From assembly GCA_964592725.1 (NCBI GenBank), contig CAZQFQ010000005.1:1-43508 (forward strand): a DNA stretch of 43,508 nucleotides. The letters run 5' to 3'. Both the position numbers and the translations under genes were made by a program. This DNA is from PALSA-1336 sp964592725. Lineage in GTDB: Bacteria > Patescibacteriota > Doudnabacteria > UBA920. Of the stretch, positions 31,484-39,044 are shown piece by piece (position 1 is the stretch's first letter; each line of letters begins with the position of its first letter). Below the pieces are notes generated by a model, which was not told the origin of the DNA, did not search any database, and saw only the letters and a program-made list of their open reading frames with translations.

Positions 31484-33048
31484 GGCCTGACCACTATATC
31501 TTCCCTGCCCGGGCCGGTGCCGACCAGCAAAATCGGCGTTTGAAGATGCTTTTCCAACAGGGACAAAAAATTATTTGCCGCTTTTGGCAATTTGGCGCCG
31601 CGGCAAATCCCGTAAATATTTTCTTTCCAGCCGGGCCAGTTTTCAAACACCGGCTTAACTTTTTCCATATCCCAGGGCGGCGGCAATTGGCCTTTGGCCA
31701 ACAATTTTCCGTTAAGCTTGTAGCCCACAACTACGGGAATGTTTTTAACACCTGACAGCATATCAAAACGGGTCAACGCCAGCCATTTAGGACCGTTTAT
31801 CCGAATAGCGTAACACAGCCAGGGGATATCTATAAATCCGACGCTTCGGCCGCGTCCGGTGGTCGCTCCCCGCTCATCGCCCAGCACCTGAAAGTATTGC
31901 GACAGTTCCGCATTTGATGATTTGCCGCTATTTATCTTTTGCAACATATCGGATAAAAATTTTAGGCGCACATTACCCCCCTCCCCTCCTGAGGGGAGGG
32001 CCGGGGAGAGGTTGCCCGATGATGTGTGGCGGTTTTGGTTTGATTTTTTTTGCTCAAACAATTCCGGATTCTCTTTCGCGAACGACATTGCTTTATCTCG
32101 TGTCCACATTTCCGAAGGAAACGGACCGGCGCCCACGCGCGTGGGCAAAGTTTTTACCACCATCAAAGTGGCGTCAAAATTTTGCATGGGCAAGCCCGTT
32201 CCGACCGAAGCGCCAAAAGCCGCGGAGTTTCCCGAGGAAACAAACGGATAAGTGCCAAAGTGGCTGTCCAGCCCCAAAGCCTGCGCGCCTTCAAACAGCA
32301 TCCGGCGGTGATTTTGAATTCTCTGATGCAGTACGAAAGATGTATCGGCAATAAAAGGTTTTATTTGTTTGGCATATCCTTGCAATAAATCCGCAACCTC
32401 GGAAGGAGATGATGTGTGCCGTAGGGAAGGGTCTAGACCCTTCCCTACCTTAGATAATTCTTTAAAAATAGGCAACAACGCCGCATACAAAGGCTCTAAA
32501 GTTTTTACAAATTTATCTTTATCCAAAAAAATATGCCCAACCACCGGCGCTATGCGCAATTTGTACAACCCTTCCAAAGGTCCAATCCCCTTGCCCGTTG
32601 TGCCTACTCTGCCTTTGCCGCGCACGTATTCCAGCCACGCTTCCAAAAGTCCGTGCCACGGCGTCCAAAGCGGCGACATTTGGTCCAGCCAAACCGGCGC
32701 CAATTTGCTTCCCAATATTTTTTTTGATTGATTAAGCTCTTCCAAAAACAGCCTCAAATCCACAAACTCGCCGCGACCCATTACGCATTCTTTATTTTGC
32801 GCCAATCCGCAGGGAATAAGATGGCTCACGAGCTTTTTCCCCTCCGGCGTAAAAACCGTATGCCCGGCATTGGCTCCGCCGGAAAACCTGACGGTCACAT
32901 CGTAATGTTCCATCACCAAATCTATAATTTTCCCCTTCCCCTCATCCCCCCAATTTCCCCCAACCACGACTAAATTAGGGTAAGGAGCAAGTACTTTTTT
33001 TAAATTTTGGCGTATTTTTGGATGATTCGACATATTTTGATTTGACAT
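31480..33048 (-). CDS. purA: Adenylosuccinate synthetase PurA
   Basis: First step from IMP to AMP: joins aspartate to IMP using GTP. Motifs: GGNWGDEGKGK (catalytic Asp and P-loop), NAGHT, GTTGKGIGP, EGAQALGLD, TLPTRVGAGPFPSE, ERGATTGRGRSVGF, and LTRFDMLSG. Length 522 is far above the usual 420-440. Part of the excess is two repeat inserts at residues about 200-215 and 336-358, both carrying the peptide RHTSS. The first Met at 33048 lies about where transcription should begin; Met6 (33033) could be the true start. Upstream of guaB, so the AMP and GMP branches are together. Confidence 0.94.
   Translation of the reverse strand: MSNQNMSNHPKIRQNLKKVLAPYPNLVVVGGNWGDEGKGKIIDLVMEHYDVTVRFSGGANAGHTVFTPEGKKLVSHLIPCGLAQNKECVMGRGEFVDLRLFLEELNQSKKILGSKLAPVWLDQMSPLWTPWHGLLEAWLEYVRGKGRVGTTGKGIGPLEGLYKLRIAPVVGHIFLDKDKFVKTLEPLYAALLPIFKELSKVGKGLDPSLRHTSSPSEVADLLQGYAKQIKPFIADTSFVLHQRIQNHRRMLFEGAQALGLDSHFGTYPFVSSGNSAAFGASVGTGLPMQNFDATLMVVKTLPTRVGAGPFPSEMWTRDKAMSFAKENPELFEQKKSNQNRHTSSGNLSPALPSGGEGGNVRLKFLSDMLQKINSGKSSNAELSQYFQVLGDERGATTGRGRSVGFIDIPWLCYAIRINGPKWLALTRFDMLSGVKNIPVVVGYKLNGKLLAKGQLPPPWDMEKVKPVFENWPGWKENIYGICRGAKLPKAANNFLSLLEKHLQTPILLVGTGPGREDIVVRP
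31974..32033. repeat. Palindromic repeat plus GATGATGTGTG flank inside purA
   Basis: ACCCCCCTCCCCTCCTGAGG and GGAGGGCCGGGGAGAGG, then CCCGATGATGTGTGGCGG. It encodes RHTSSGNLSPALPSGGEGG. The GATGATGTGTG word recurs next to the other purA insert at 32408. Confidence 0.78.
32402..32448. repeat. Perfect 28-base palindrome plus GATGATGTGTG flank inside purA
   Basis: 32421-32448 is GTAGGGAAGGGTCT and its exact reverse complement, with no loop. Directly before it is GAGATGATGTGTGCC. It encodes SKVGKGLDPSLRHTSS in the synthetase. Confidence 0.85.
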
Positions 33049-33050
33049 AT

Positions 33051-33079
33051 TTTATAATTATGCTATACTTTTGTTACAA
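33051..33079 (-). promoter_or_regulatory. purA promoter
   Basis: TTGTAA (33079-33074), 17 bases, TATAAA (33056-33051) on the minus strand. The start would be near 33044, just past the first ATG, implying a leaderless mRNA or initiation at Met6. Confidence 0.45.
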
Positions 33080-33122
33080 ATGGCTTCGGCCTCGTTCCCG
33101 CAGAAATGCGGGACAGCAAATT

Positions 33123-33163
33123 TTAAAAAAGCAGTCACGAACCGCAAAGGCTCATGATTGCTT
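33123..33163 (-). terminator. Terminator overlapping the end of the PemK-like gene
   Basis: AAAAAAGCAGTCACGA and TCATGATTGCTTTTTT pair imperfectly. It overlaps the stop codon of the toxin-like gene. Confidence 0.65.
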
Positions 33164-33527
33164 TTTTAATTTCGTTATAATTTCCGGCACTGACCGTGTC
33201 AACTTTATCTAATAATCGCTTAGCATCTATGAGACGAATTTGGGAAATTATCGCCGCGCGCTCCAAGCCGTCCGGCAAATCCACGGGGGCATAAAACCTA
33301 TTAGCCTTAACTTTAGTAGACAACGGCAAAGCCCAAAAAATTTGGTTATTAAATTTTTTAAAAACCAATACCGGCCGGGCAAACTTTTTACCTTTACCGT
33401 CCTGCTCAAAGCCAACATTTGTTCCCAAGGCACACCACCAAATTTCCCGTTCATGGAAAAACGGAGCATTACCCCGTTCATTTAAGGCTTTCTTCCGTTT
33501 GTTCCAGTTATCAAAATCCTTTTGCAT
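33135..33527 (-). CDS. PemK/MazF-like protein (possible toxin)
   Basis: 130 residues. A basic N-terminal helix, then the PemK/MazF pattern HEREIWWCALGTNVGFEQDG, KFARPVLVFKKFNNQIFWALPLST, ending SQIRLIDAKRLLDKV. The family comprises sequence-specific endoribonucleases that cut mRNA. No obvious antitoxin lies beside it: the next gene upstream (68 residues) lacks an AbrB or RHH pattern I can recognise and is separated by a terminator. ATG 33527 preferred over GTG 33530. It ends in TGA, showing the standard code. Confidence 0.8.
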   Translation of the reverse strand: MQKDFDNWNKRKKALNERGNAPFFHEREIWWCALGTNVGFEQDGKGKKFARPVLVFKKFNNQIFWALPLSTKVKANRFYAPVDLPDGLERAAIISQIRLIDAKRLLDKVDTVSAGNYNEIKKAIMSLCGS

Positions 33528-33576
33528 CACTTTAAACTTTCTACATTAAGAGATCCCTCGGTTGCTACTGCCGGAT

Positions 33577-33610
33577 GACGCCACTATAATTATTCAATTA
33601 ATGTGGCATC
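33577..33610. repeat. Inverted repeat upstream of the PemK-like gene
   Basis: GACGCCACTATAATT pairs with AATTAATGTGGCATC around ATTC. It lies about 50 bases before the start codon; possible operator or leader hairpin. Confidence 0.55.
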
Positions 33611-33642
33611 ACTTTCTACTCTTTCAATATACCACACCCACA

Positions 33643-33676
33643 AAAAAACCGCCAAGCGATTGCTTGGTGGTTTTTA
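33643..33676 (-). terminator. Terminator after the 68-residue protein gene
   Basis: AAAACCGCCAAGC, GATT, GCTTGGTGGTTTTT. It lies 14 bases after the stop of the gene ending at 33690 and separates it from the PemK-like gene. Confidence 0.8.
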
Positions 33677-33689
33677 AAAAATAAAACCA

Positions 33690-33896
33690 TCAACCTTTAT
33701 CATCTTCTTCCTTTAACTGGCCAAACTCATCTAATTTTGGAGTCTTGTGAACTTCTTGCGAAGCGCCAGTTATTTGATAAGCATCGACTGGCTCAGAATT
33801 TTCCAATTGCTTGGCCATCTCATCATCTGTCATAGGAGGTTTAACAGCTTCCTGCCTGCCTCTGACATCACTTAGATTTCCAATTATTTCTCCCAT
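33690..33896 (-). CDS. Small acidic hypothetical protein
   Basis: 68 residues, hydrophilic and acidic (KPPMTDDEMAKQLENSEPVD, LDEFGQLKEEDDKG), probably disordered in its second half. No membrane segment and no known motif. It lies between the CAP-domain gene and the PemK-like gene and has a strong terminator. An antitoxin role was considered, but no DNA-binding pattern is visible. Function unknown. Confidence 0.55.
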   Translation of the reverse strand: MGEIIGNLSDVRGRQEAVKPPMTDDEMAKQLENSEPVDAYQITGASQEVHKTPKLDEFGQLKEEDDKG

Positions 33897-33943
33897 ATAT
33901 TGTTATGTTAATTGTCAATTATTAATCGTTAATTGTTCTACCA

Positions 33944-35260
33944 TCACCCCGCCCACAAGAGTAGCGCGGCGAAAATTACCACAAAACTGCTGTTTGCTAT
34001 AAGAGATAAATGCTGGATGTGGCGTTTGCAGGCTATCGCCAAAACCAGGCTGGATAATAAGCCCGCGATAAAGAAAAGATAAAATCGGGTTTCAAAAGTA
34101 TTGGGGTTAAAAGTCTGCCCCATAAAAGTTACATAGGTTACCGCTGTGCTTCCCGACAAATTATAGTTGGTTTGCGTGTTCAAAGAAAAATCCGCGAGCT
34201 GTAGCTGATTGGTCTGCCCCTGCATTCCGGTGGCCTCCAGTCTAACCGTGGAATTAGTTAACGCCAAATCGGAGGCGGACGCCTCTCCACTCCAGGTGGT
34301 CGCGTCTTTAGGTAAGAGCATAATCGCCTGCTGGCCAAAAAGGGCCAAAACTTTTACCGCTGGTCCGCTGACTGTAGCATTAATTTGAACATTGTTGCCC
34401 ACGAGCTGGACATTTCCGTCCGTTATAGCCAAAGGCGGAGGCGGCTGGACCTGAGTGCCGGACAATGCCTGGGCCGGAGCCTGATTATTTGCCGCTGGCT
34501 CGGCCGCGTTCGCGCTTGTGCCTTTAACCTGGGAGTTTGGCTGGGTTTGCGCCGAGGCAGGTGTAGGCGCGGGAACGGAAGCGGGCGTTACCTGGGTAGG
34601 TGTATTAGAGAGAGTTATCTGCTGGGCGGCAGGCAAGCCAAATTCCTGGACGACAAATATCGCGTTATGACCCTGGTAAGTTCCCTGGGAAACGCCAATG
34701 CCAATGTCCTGAAAATTCTTATTTAAAATATTAGCCTTGTGGTCAGGGCTGTTCATCCAAGCGGTCTCCACGTCTTCGGCTTCGGTAAAATTCACGGCCA
34801 AATTCTCCCCGGCCATTAAATAGCTGTAGCCCGCGGCCGTAATAAAATCCCAGGGCGTGCGCCCGTCCGGGCTATTGTGGGCAAAATAGCCTTTGGCCAG
34901 CATATCGTCGGCTTTAGCCTGGGCGGCCTTATCCAAAATCTGGTTTTCGTTCAAAGCAGGCACGCCAAACTGCTGGCGCGACTCATTGGTAAGAGTGATG
35001 ATATTTTGCACGGTTATCGCCGAAGAAAAAGCCGGAGCTATGGGGCCAAAGGACAGCAGGGCCAAAGTAAAAATCCTCACGACAACCAAAAGTCCCGACA
35101 TTAAAGCCAGGCTTCTGTGGCCTAATACATGCGGGTGATAATTATTCCGCGCGTGCGGAATAAAATGATCCTTAATATGGCAACCAAAATCAGCCACGGG
35201 AGAAAAAGCTCTCTTAAGGCTTGGTACTGGCAGGCCGATAGCGTTAAAGACGTATTCCAT
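33944..35260 (-). CDS. CAP (SCP/PR-1) domain protein with two membrane segments
   Basis: 438 residues. Membrane helix near 50-75 (LALMSGLLVVVRIFTLALL), then a CAP domain (about 85-205): LTNESRQQFGVPALNENQ, AQAKADDMLAKGYFAHNSPD, GENLAVNF, AWMNSPDHKANILN, IGIGVSQG. The conserved His/Glu residues of the CAP cavity are present. A Pro/Ala/Gln-rich linker, a beta-rich domain (about 275-365) and a C-terminal membrane helix (about 390-410) follow. The role of bacterial CAP proteins is largely unknown; it is probably displayed outside and held by both helices. The frame is open for about 22 codons before the ATG but has no start codon there. Confidence 0.85.
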   Translation of the reverse strand: MEYVFNAIGLPVPSLKRAFSPVADFGCHIKDHFIPHARNNYHPHVLGHRSLALMSGLLVVVRIFTLALLSFGPIAPAFSSAITVQNIITLTNESRQQFGVPALNENQILDKAAQAKADDMLAKGYFAHNSPDGRTPWDFITAAGYSYLMAGENLAVNFTEAEDVETAWMNSPDHKANILNKNFQDIGIGVSQGTYQGHNAIFVVQEFGLPAAQQITLSNTPTQVTPASVPAPTPASAQTQPNSQVKGTSANAAEPAANNQAPAQALSGTQVQPPPPLAITDGNVQLVGNNVQINATVSGPAVKVLALFGQQAIMLLPKDATTWSGEASASDLALTNSTVRLEATGMQGQTNQLQLADFSLNTQTNYNLSGSTAVTYVTFMGQTFNPNTFETRFYLFFIAGLLSSLVLAIACKRHIQHLSLIANSSFVVIFAALLLWAG

Positions 35261-35436
35261 GGAGTCGTCCGCTGATACGTCGCCGATTACTACGCCGATA
35301 TAACGCTGAAAATAAAAATCAGCGTCCTTTCAACGTTTTAATCATGATTCATACCTTGCGGTTGTTTTTTGTTTTTATTTCCTAAAAGTTGAATTGTCCA
35401 ATTATTTTGACCGGAAAATTCAATTTATCTAAATAT

Positions 35437-35465
35437 ATTATAGCACATCGGCCGAAAAAAATCAA
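35437..35465 (-). promoter_or_regulatory. Promoter of the CAP-domain gene
   Basis: TTGATT (35465-35460), 17 bases, TATAAT (35442-35437) on the minus strand. The leader of about 170 bases contains AAAAAACAACC, two very short frames (ATG AAT CAT GAT TAA and an 8-codon frame ending in TGA) and a hairpin ACGCTGA/TCAGCGT. Confidence 0.7.
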
Positions 35466-35519
35466 GCCAAATTAAAACCACTCCCAAAGGTCGGGAACGG
35501 CTTTAAATGATTGTAAAAA

Positions 35520-35708
35520 CTAATGGTGGGCGGCCGGAGCTTTGTGGTGTGCCACCACAATCACCGATCCGGGGTTATCGGCTCCGGAACCGCTTAGGGT
35601 AATATAACTGACCAAAGAGATGCCGGTTACCACCAAAAAAACAATGGTCCAAATAAACCATCTGGATTCATATTTATTTGACGGCGGTTGACTGTTGGGG
35701 ATTGGCAT
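35520..35708 (-). CDS. Small single-pass membrane protein
   Basis: 62 residues: short N terminus MPIPNSQPPSNKYESR, one membrane helix (about 18-40, WFIWTIVFLVVTGISLVSYI) and a short tail ending HHKAPAAHH with four His. No family recognised. Co-oriented with the genes on both sides. Confidence 0.55.
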   Translation of the reverse strand: MPIPNSQPPSNKYESRWFIWTIVFLVVTGISLVSYITLSGSGADNPGSVIVVAHHKAPAAHH

Positions 35709-35760
35709 AATATTTTTTATAGAACTACTTTAATGATTATTGAAATAAAATAAAAAACCC

Positions 35761-36084
35761 TTATTTATTCACTAAACCGGTCACTTCTTTTTTAGCCGAG
35801 CTGATGGCAAAAATCGCAAAAAATAAGCTCACTATCCAAAGCACCACTATAGGCAACAAAACCACCGCGCCTCTTGGATAGAAAAAAAGAAAGGCATAGC
35901 TGACAACCCCCAGGGAATATAACTCAATTAAAAAAACCACCACCAGAGCTTTAATAAGCTTGCCGACTATGGATTCGGCAAACAGCTTGTGCACTCTGTA
36001 GCCTTCTACTATCAAATAAATACTGCCTATGGCCAAAACCGCCAGCGCCAGCCATAAGTAAGTAGTTAAATCTGAAAAGTTCAT
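35761..36084 (-). CDS. Multi-pass membrane protein of unknown function
   Basis: 107 residues with three hydrophobic segments (about 10-28, 44-70, 73-95; LWLALAVLAIGSIYLIVEGY, ALVVVFLIELYSLGVVSYAF, VVLLPIVVLWIVSLFFAIFA). No motif recognised. It has its own promoter at 36134-36162, the -35 of which lies in a fold-back arm. Confidence 0.65.
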   Translation of the reverse strand: MNFSDLTTYLWLALAVLAIGSIYLIVEGYRVHKLFAESIVGKLIKALVVVFLIELYSLGVVSYAFLFFYPRGAVVLLPIVVLWIVSLFFAIFAISSAKKEVTGLVNK

Positions 36085-36133
36085 ATGCTAATTTTTTGAT
36101 TTTTATGTCCCTTAGATTTTTACTTCCTAAAAT

Positions 36134-36162
36134 AGTATAGCATAAATTGAACAAATTGACAA
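36134..36162 (-). promoter_or_regulatory. Promoter inside a fold-back arm
   Basis: TTGTCA (36162-36157), 17 bases, TATACT (36139-36134) on the minus strand. The -35 is one of the repeated TTGTCAATTT words of the fold-back at 36146-36236. Confidence 0.55.
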
Positions 36163-36236
36163 AATTGAACATAATTAAGTAAAATTATGGGCCCAATAAT
36201 AATTTTGTCATTTTTGTCAATTCCCTCTATGTTCGA
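36146..36236. repeat. Fold-back array, word AATTGACAAA / TTTGTCAATT
   Basis: The left arm is ATTGAACAAATTGACAAAATTG, AACATAATT (split). The right arm is AATTTTGTCATTTTTGTCAATT and ATGTTCGAT; GGGCCC lies at the centre. It spans the end of the VKOR gene and the next promoter. Confidence 0.75.
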
Positions 36237-36630
36237 TATTTATATCCAAAATAAACAATAAAATGCTTAACAAATCAGTGGTCAGGCAATACTGGCAGAC
36301 TTTTTTAATGACAAAAAATTGCAGGGATAAAAATACCAGGGCGGCCAGAGTTCCCAAACCCAGAAGGCCGGTCAGGATTTTTTTCCACAGCAGATAGCTG
36401 TTGGCCAAAAGAGCGGATATAATTACCGCCGTAAAATAGGCCACACCCCACACCCCGAGCGGCAGGCCAAGCATTACCGAATATTTGCTGTTTAACACGG
36501 CCTCACAGCCGTGGGTAATATCGCAGGGGACGGCGTAGCCCAAATAGTGGGCAAAAGACAAATACAGGCTTATGCCAAAACCCAGGACGGCCAAAATTAC
36601 AATAATGTCATGTTTGTGCTTTCTGTACAT
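36217..36630 (-). CDS. Vitamin K epoxide reductase (VKOR) family protein
   Basis: About 137 residues from ATG 36630 (MYRKHKHDII); a longer TTG frame to 36690 is coded by a fold-back and is unlikely. Four or five membrane helices. VKOR signature: loop cysteines in VPCDITHGCEAVLNSKYS, GLPLGVWGVAYF, and the quinone-linked active site CQYCL. Bacterial VKOR reoxidises a DsbA-like thiol oxidase to make disulfide bonds outside the membrane. Many surface proteins here have cysteine pairs (propeller repeats, pilin heads), so it fits. No DsbA partner is seen in the window. Confidence 0.88.
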   Translation of the reverse strand: MYRKHKHDIIVILAVLGFGISLYLSFAHYLGYAVPCDITHGCEAVLNSKYSVMLGLPLGVWGVAYFTAVIISALLANSYLLWKKILTGLLGLGTLAALVFLSLQFFVIKKVCQYCLTTDLLSILLFILDINIEHRGN

Positions 36631-36640
36631 AGGGTTAGTA

Positions 36641-36728
36641 TATCGGAAAATCGAAAAAATCGGAAGTCGGAGTGTCGGACGCGCAAGCAATCCGATTTAT
36701 CCGATATTCCGACGTTCCGATTTATCCG
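36641..36728. repeat. Fold-back array, word TCGGAAGTCGG / CCGACGTTCCGA
   Basis: The left arm is ATCGGAAAATCGAAAAAATC, GGAAGTCGGAGTGTCGG. The right arm is AATCCGATTTATCCGATATTC, CGACGTTCCGATTTATCCG (split). It lies in the RRM gene-VKOR gap and resembles the guaA insert at 24321-24384. Confidence 0.8.
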
Positions 36729-36733
36729 CAAAC

Positions 36734-36762
36734 AAAAAAACTCCCCCCGATTATGGGAGGAG
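36734..36762 (-). terminator. Terminator of the RNA-binding protein gene
   Basis: On the minus strand CTCCTCCC, ATAATC, GGGGGGAG, then a run of T. Confidence 0.75.
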
Positions 36763-36794
36763 CTTAAAATCATAAATACAGATTTTACCGGGGC

Positions 36795-37145
36795 TTAATA
36801 GCGGTCATTTCTGCCGCCGCCATAGCCTCCGCCGTTGTTACCGCCGCCATAGCCGCCGCGTCCGCCGCGGTCGCCAAAGCTTCTTTTAGGTCTGTCTTCA
36901 AGTGGTCTGGCTTCTTTGACCACCAAAGTCCGGCCGTTGTAGTCGGAGTTATTTAATGCAGCTGTCGCGGCATCAGCTTCGGCGTCGTTTTCAAATTCGA
37001 CAAAACCAAAACCTCTGCTCCGGCCAGTCATCTTGTCGGTAATCACGGTCGCGCTGGCGACTGTGCCGTGCTGGCTGAATAATTGCTGCAGGTCGTCGGA
37101 AGTGGTAGCCCAGGGGATACCGCCGACAAAAAGTTTCTTAGCCAT
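36795..37145 (-). CDS. RRM-type RNA-binding protein with glycine-rich tail
   Basis: 116 residues. One RRM domain (1-82): RNP2 KLFVGGIPW, RNP1 SRGFGFVEF, with aromatic RNA-contact residues in place. A Gly/Arg-rich tail follows (GDRGGRGGYGGGNNGGGYGG). It resembles the cold-induced Rbp proteins of cyanobacteria, which bind single-stranded RNA. No Shine-Dalgarno sequence: a hairpin sits 11 bases before the ATG. Promoter at 37307-37335 and a structured leader of about 155 bases suggest post-transcriptional control, possibly by temperature or by itself (inference). Confidence 0.92.
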   Translation of the reverse strand: MAKKLFVGGIPWATTSDDLQQLFSQHGTVASATVITDKMTGRSRGFGFVEFENDAEADAATAALNNSDYNGRTLVVKEARPLEDRPKRSFGDRGGRGGYGGGNNGGGYGGGRNDRY

Positions 37146-37155
37146 TTGTTTATTC

Positions 37156-37273
37156 GGAATCTTTTTGAAAAAAAGATTCCAGGCTTTCTATTGAAGAGCT
37201 CACCTTACACTCTTGCTGACTATTTAATAAAAACTTTAAATGCTACTCTTGAGCGCTCTTTAAAAGAAAGCCT
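37156..37273 (-). promoter_or_regulatory. Structured 5' leader of the RRM gene
   Basis: Two elements: a hairpin (37156-37180, GGAATCTTTTT with AAAAAGATTCC) 11 bases before the ATG, and a long-range stem pairing AGGCTTTC (37181-37188) and AAGAGC (37194-37199) with GCTCTT (37255-37260) and GAAAGCCT (37266-37273). Together they fill nearly the whole leader. Function is inferred: a possible RNA thermometer or autoregulatory site. Confidence 0.65.
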
Positions 37274-37306
37274 ACGATTCACACTTAAACTTAAGATGAT
37301 ATTGCT

Positions 37307-37335
37307 ATTATACACTAAAGCCGGAAAAATAGCAA
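37307..37335 (-). promoter_or_regulatory. Promoter of the RRM gene
   Basis: TTGCTA (37335-37330), 17 bases, TATAAT (37312-37307) on the minus strand. Confidence 0.7.
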
Positions 37336-37370
37336 ACAGCATTTAATTTTACCGCATTCCCCCATTTGGG

Positions 37371-38219
37371 CTAATTTCCGACGGCATTAGGGCCGTACGC
37401 GAATCTTACCGCTATATAGATCAAAAATGTAAGGGTAGTAATAAAAAAGCTTACCGGGTATGGCAAATAGAAGGAAATAAATAAACTGATCCATGTAGCC
37501 AGCAAAGATATGGTTACTGCGATGGTAATTCCCCAAACCGGGCGCCTGGCTATTAACTGCGCGGCGGCGGCCGGGGTTACCATCAAAGCGAATATTAATA
37601 ATACTCCGACAACCTGAACCGCTATGGAAGTGGCGACGGCGACAAGCATCATAAACACCGCGCCAATCCAAAAGATTGATATGCCTTTGGCCTCGGCCAC
37701 GTCTTCGTCCAGAGAAGTAAATAAAAGCGGCCGATAAATTACAGCTACCGCGATGATGAGTACTATTCCAAAAATAGCGGTCACCAGCACGTCGCTATTG
37801 CTGATGCCCAATATCTCCCCAAACAACAGCGAGTAAGCTTCCGTGGCGTACCCGGAATAAAGGCTGATAAACAATACGCCAATGCCAAGCATAAAAGCCA
37901 GCACGGTGCCGATTTGGACGTCGCGCGTAGCCGCCTTCCGGCCGAGTGTCGCTATTGCAAAACCGCCTCCGCAGGTAAAAACCAAAAGTCCCAAAAGCGG
38001 ATTAATGCCAAAAAGAACGGCGCCGGCCGCGCCCGCAAACCCAATATGGGACAGCGCGTGCGCCGCGAACGACGAACGCCGTAAAACTATAAAGTATCCG
38101 ATTATCCCGGCCACAACGGCGACTATGGTTCCGGCTTCAAAAGCGTGGCGCATAAAATCATACTGCCACATTACCGCCAGATCGCTGATAATATTAAAAC
38201 TAAAGTTTAGGCTATTCAT
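37371..38219 (-). CDS. znuB: Zinc ABC transporter permease ZnuB-like (ABC-3 family)
   Basis: 282 residues with about eight membrane helices. ABC-3 signatures: FIVLRRSSFAAHALSHIGFAGAAGA, GATLGRK-like GRKAATRDVQIGTVLA, and LLIFALMVTPAAAAQL. It moves Zn2+ (or Mn2+) delivered by the binding protein, powered by the ATPase encoded just upstream, whose gene it overlaps by eight bases. Metal choice is inferred from the divergent Zur-like gene. Confidence 0.9.
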   Translation of the reverse strand: MNSLNFSFNIISDLAVMWQYDFMRHAFEAGTIVAVVAGIIGYFIVLRRSSFAAHALSHIGFAGAAGAVLFGINPLLGLLVFTCGGGFAIATLGRKAATRDVQIGTVLAFMLGIGVLFISLYSGYATEAYSLLFGEILGISNSDVLVTAIFGIVLIIAVAVIYRPLLFTSLDEDVAEAKGISIFWIGAVFMMLVAVATSIAVQVVGVLLIFALMVTPAAAAQLIARRPVWGITIAVTISLLATWISLFISFYLPYPVSFFITTLTFLIYIAVRFAYGPNAVGN

Positions 38220-39021
38220 GATGGTGAGCCGGTTCTTCCGTGCCGATTATGGCAATCCTGCCGTAGGAATCTTTTAATACTTCAACCGGGATTCCGTAAA
38301 GCTTGGTTAATTGCGCCGAAGTTAAAACGTCCGCCGGTTTTCCGCCGGTCACGCGGCCATTGGCCACGTATAAAACCTGGTCAAGCACCGGAAGAAGCGG
38401 ATTAATATTGTGGGCGATTAACAAAACCGTAACGCCGCTTACGCGGACAACTTTATTTATAAGTTGGACAAAATCGGATTCCCTGCGTATATCCAAATTA
38501 GCTAAAGGCTCGTCCAGCAATAATAAATCGGGCTCTCCGATTAGCGCCTCGGCCAAAAAGACCCTCTGAAGCTCGCCGCCCGACAGCGAGCCAAGCCGAC
38601 GATGCGCCAAATCCTCCGCCCCTACAATTTTCAGGGCGGACAAAGCTCTGACGATTGTATTTTTTTCCATGCTGATGCCGAAACGGTTTCCGTAAAGCCC
38701 CAAACGCACAATTTCCAAAGCTTCAATGCCGGTCTCCTGGTCTATGGGATGCCTTTGGGGAATGTACCCGATGCGGGGGTTGCCGCGGGTCGGGCTTTTG
38801 CCAAATACGGACAAAAACCCTTTTTGCGGCTGTGCCAAACCGAGCAAAAGCCGAAACAGCGTTGTCTTGCCGGCCCCGTTGGGGCCAAGCACCGCGACAA
38901 ACTCGCCTTTTTTTATGGAAAATCCGGCATCGCGCCAAATTGTTTTATTGAAATAGCCGGCCGATAAATTTTCGGCGGCTATAATGATATCGTCTTGGTT
39001 GTCGTTATTGCCCATTGGCAT
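38212..39021 (-). CDS. znuC: Zinc ABC transporter ATP-binding protein ZnuC-like
   Basis: 269 residues. Walker A GPNGAGKTTL, Q-loop YIPQRHPID, signature LSGGELQRV, Walker B LLLLDEPLANLD, switch His AHNINP. It ends EEPAHHHE, a small His cluster. Cytoplasmic motor of the importer; 157 bases after znuA, with a large fold-back in that gap, and overlapping znuB. Confidence 0.93.
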   Translation of the reverse strand: MPMGNNDNQDDIIIAAENLSAGYFNKTIWRDAGFSIKKGEFVAVLGPNGAGKTTLFRLLLGLAQPQKGFLSVFGKSPTRGNPRIGYIPQRHPIDQETGIEALEIVRLGLYGNRFGISMEKNTIVRALSALKIVGAEDLAHRRLGSLSGGELQRVFLAEALIGEPDLLLLDEPLANLDIRRESDFVQLINKVVRVSGVTVLLIAHNINPLLPVLDQVLYVANGRVTGGKPADVLTSAQLTKLYGIPVEVLKDSYGRIAIIGTEEPAHHHE

Positions 39022-39044
39022 TATATGTTAAGAGTTTTACGGTT

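Noticed and set aside
35261..35335. N-terminal extension of the CAP-domain protein
   Set aside because: The frame stays open for about 22 codons and looks coding-like, but it has no start codon after the in-frame TGA and includes a hairpin.
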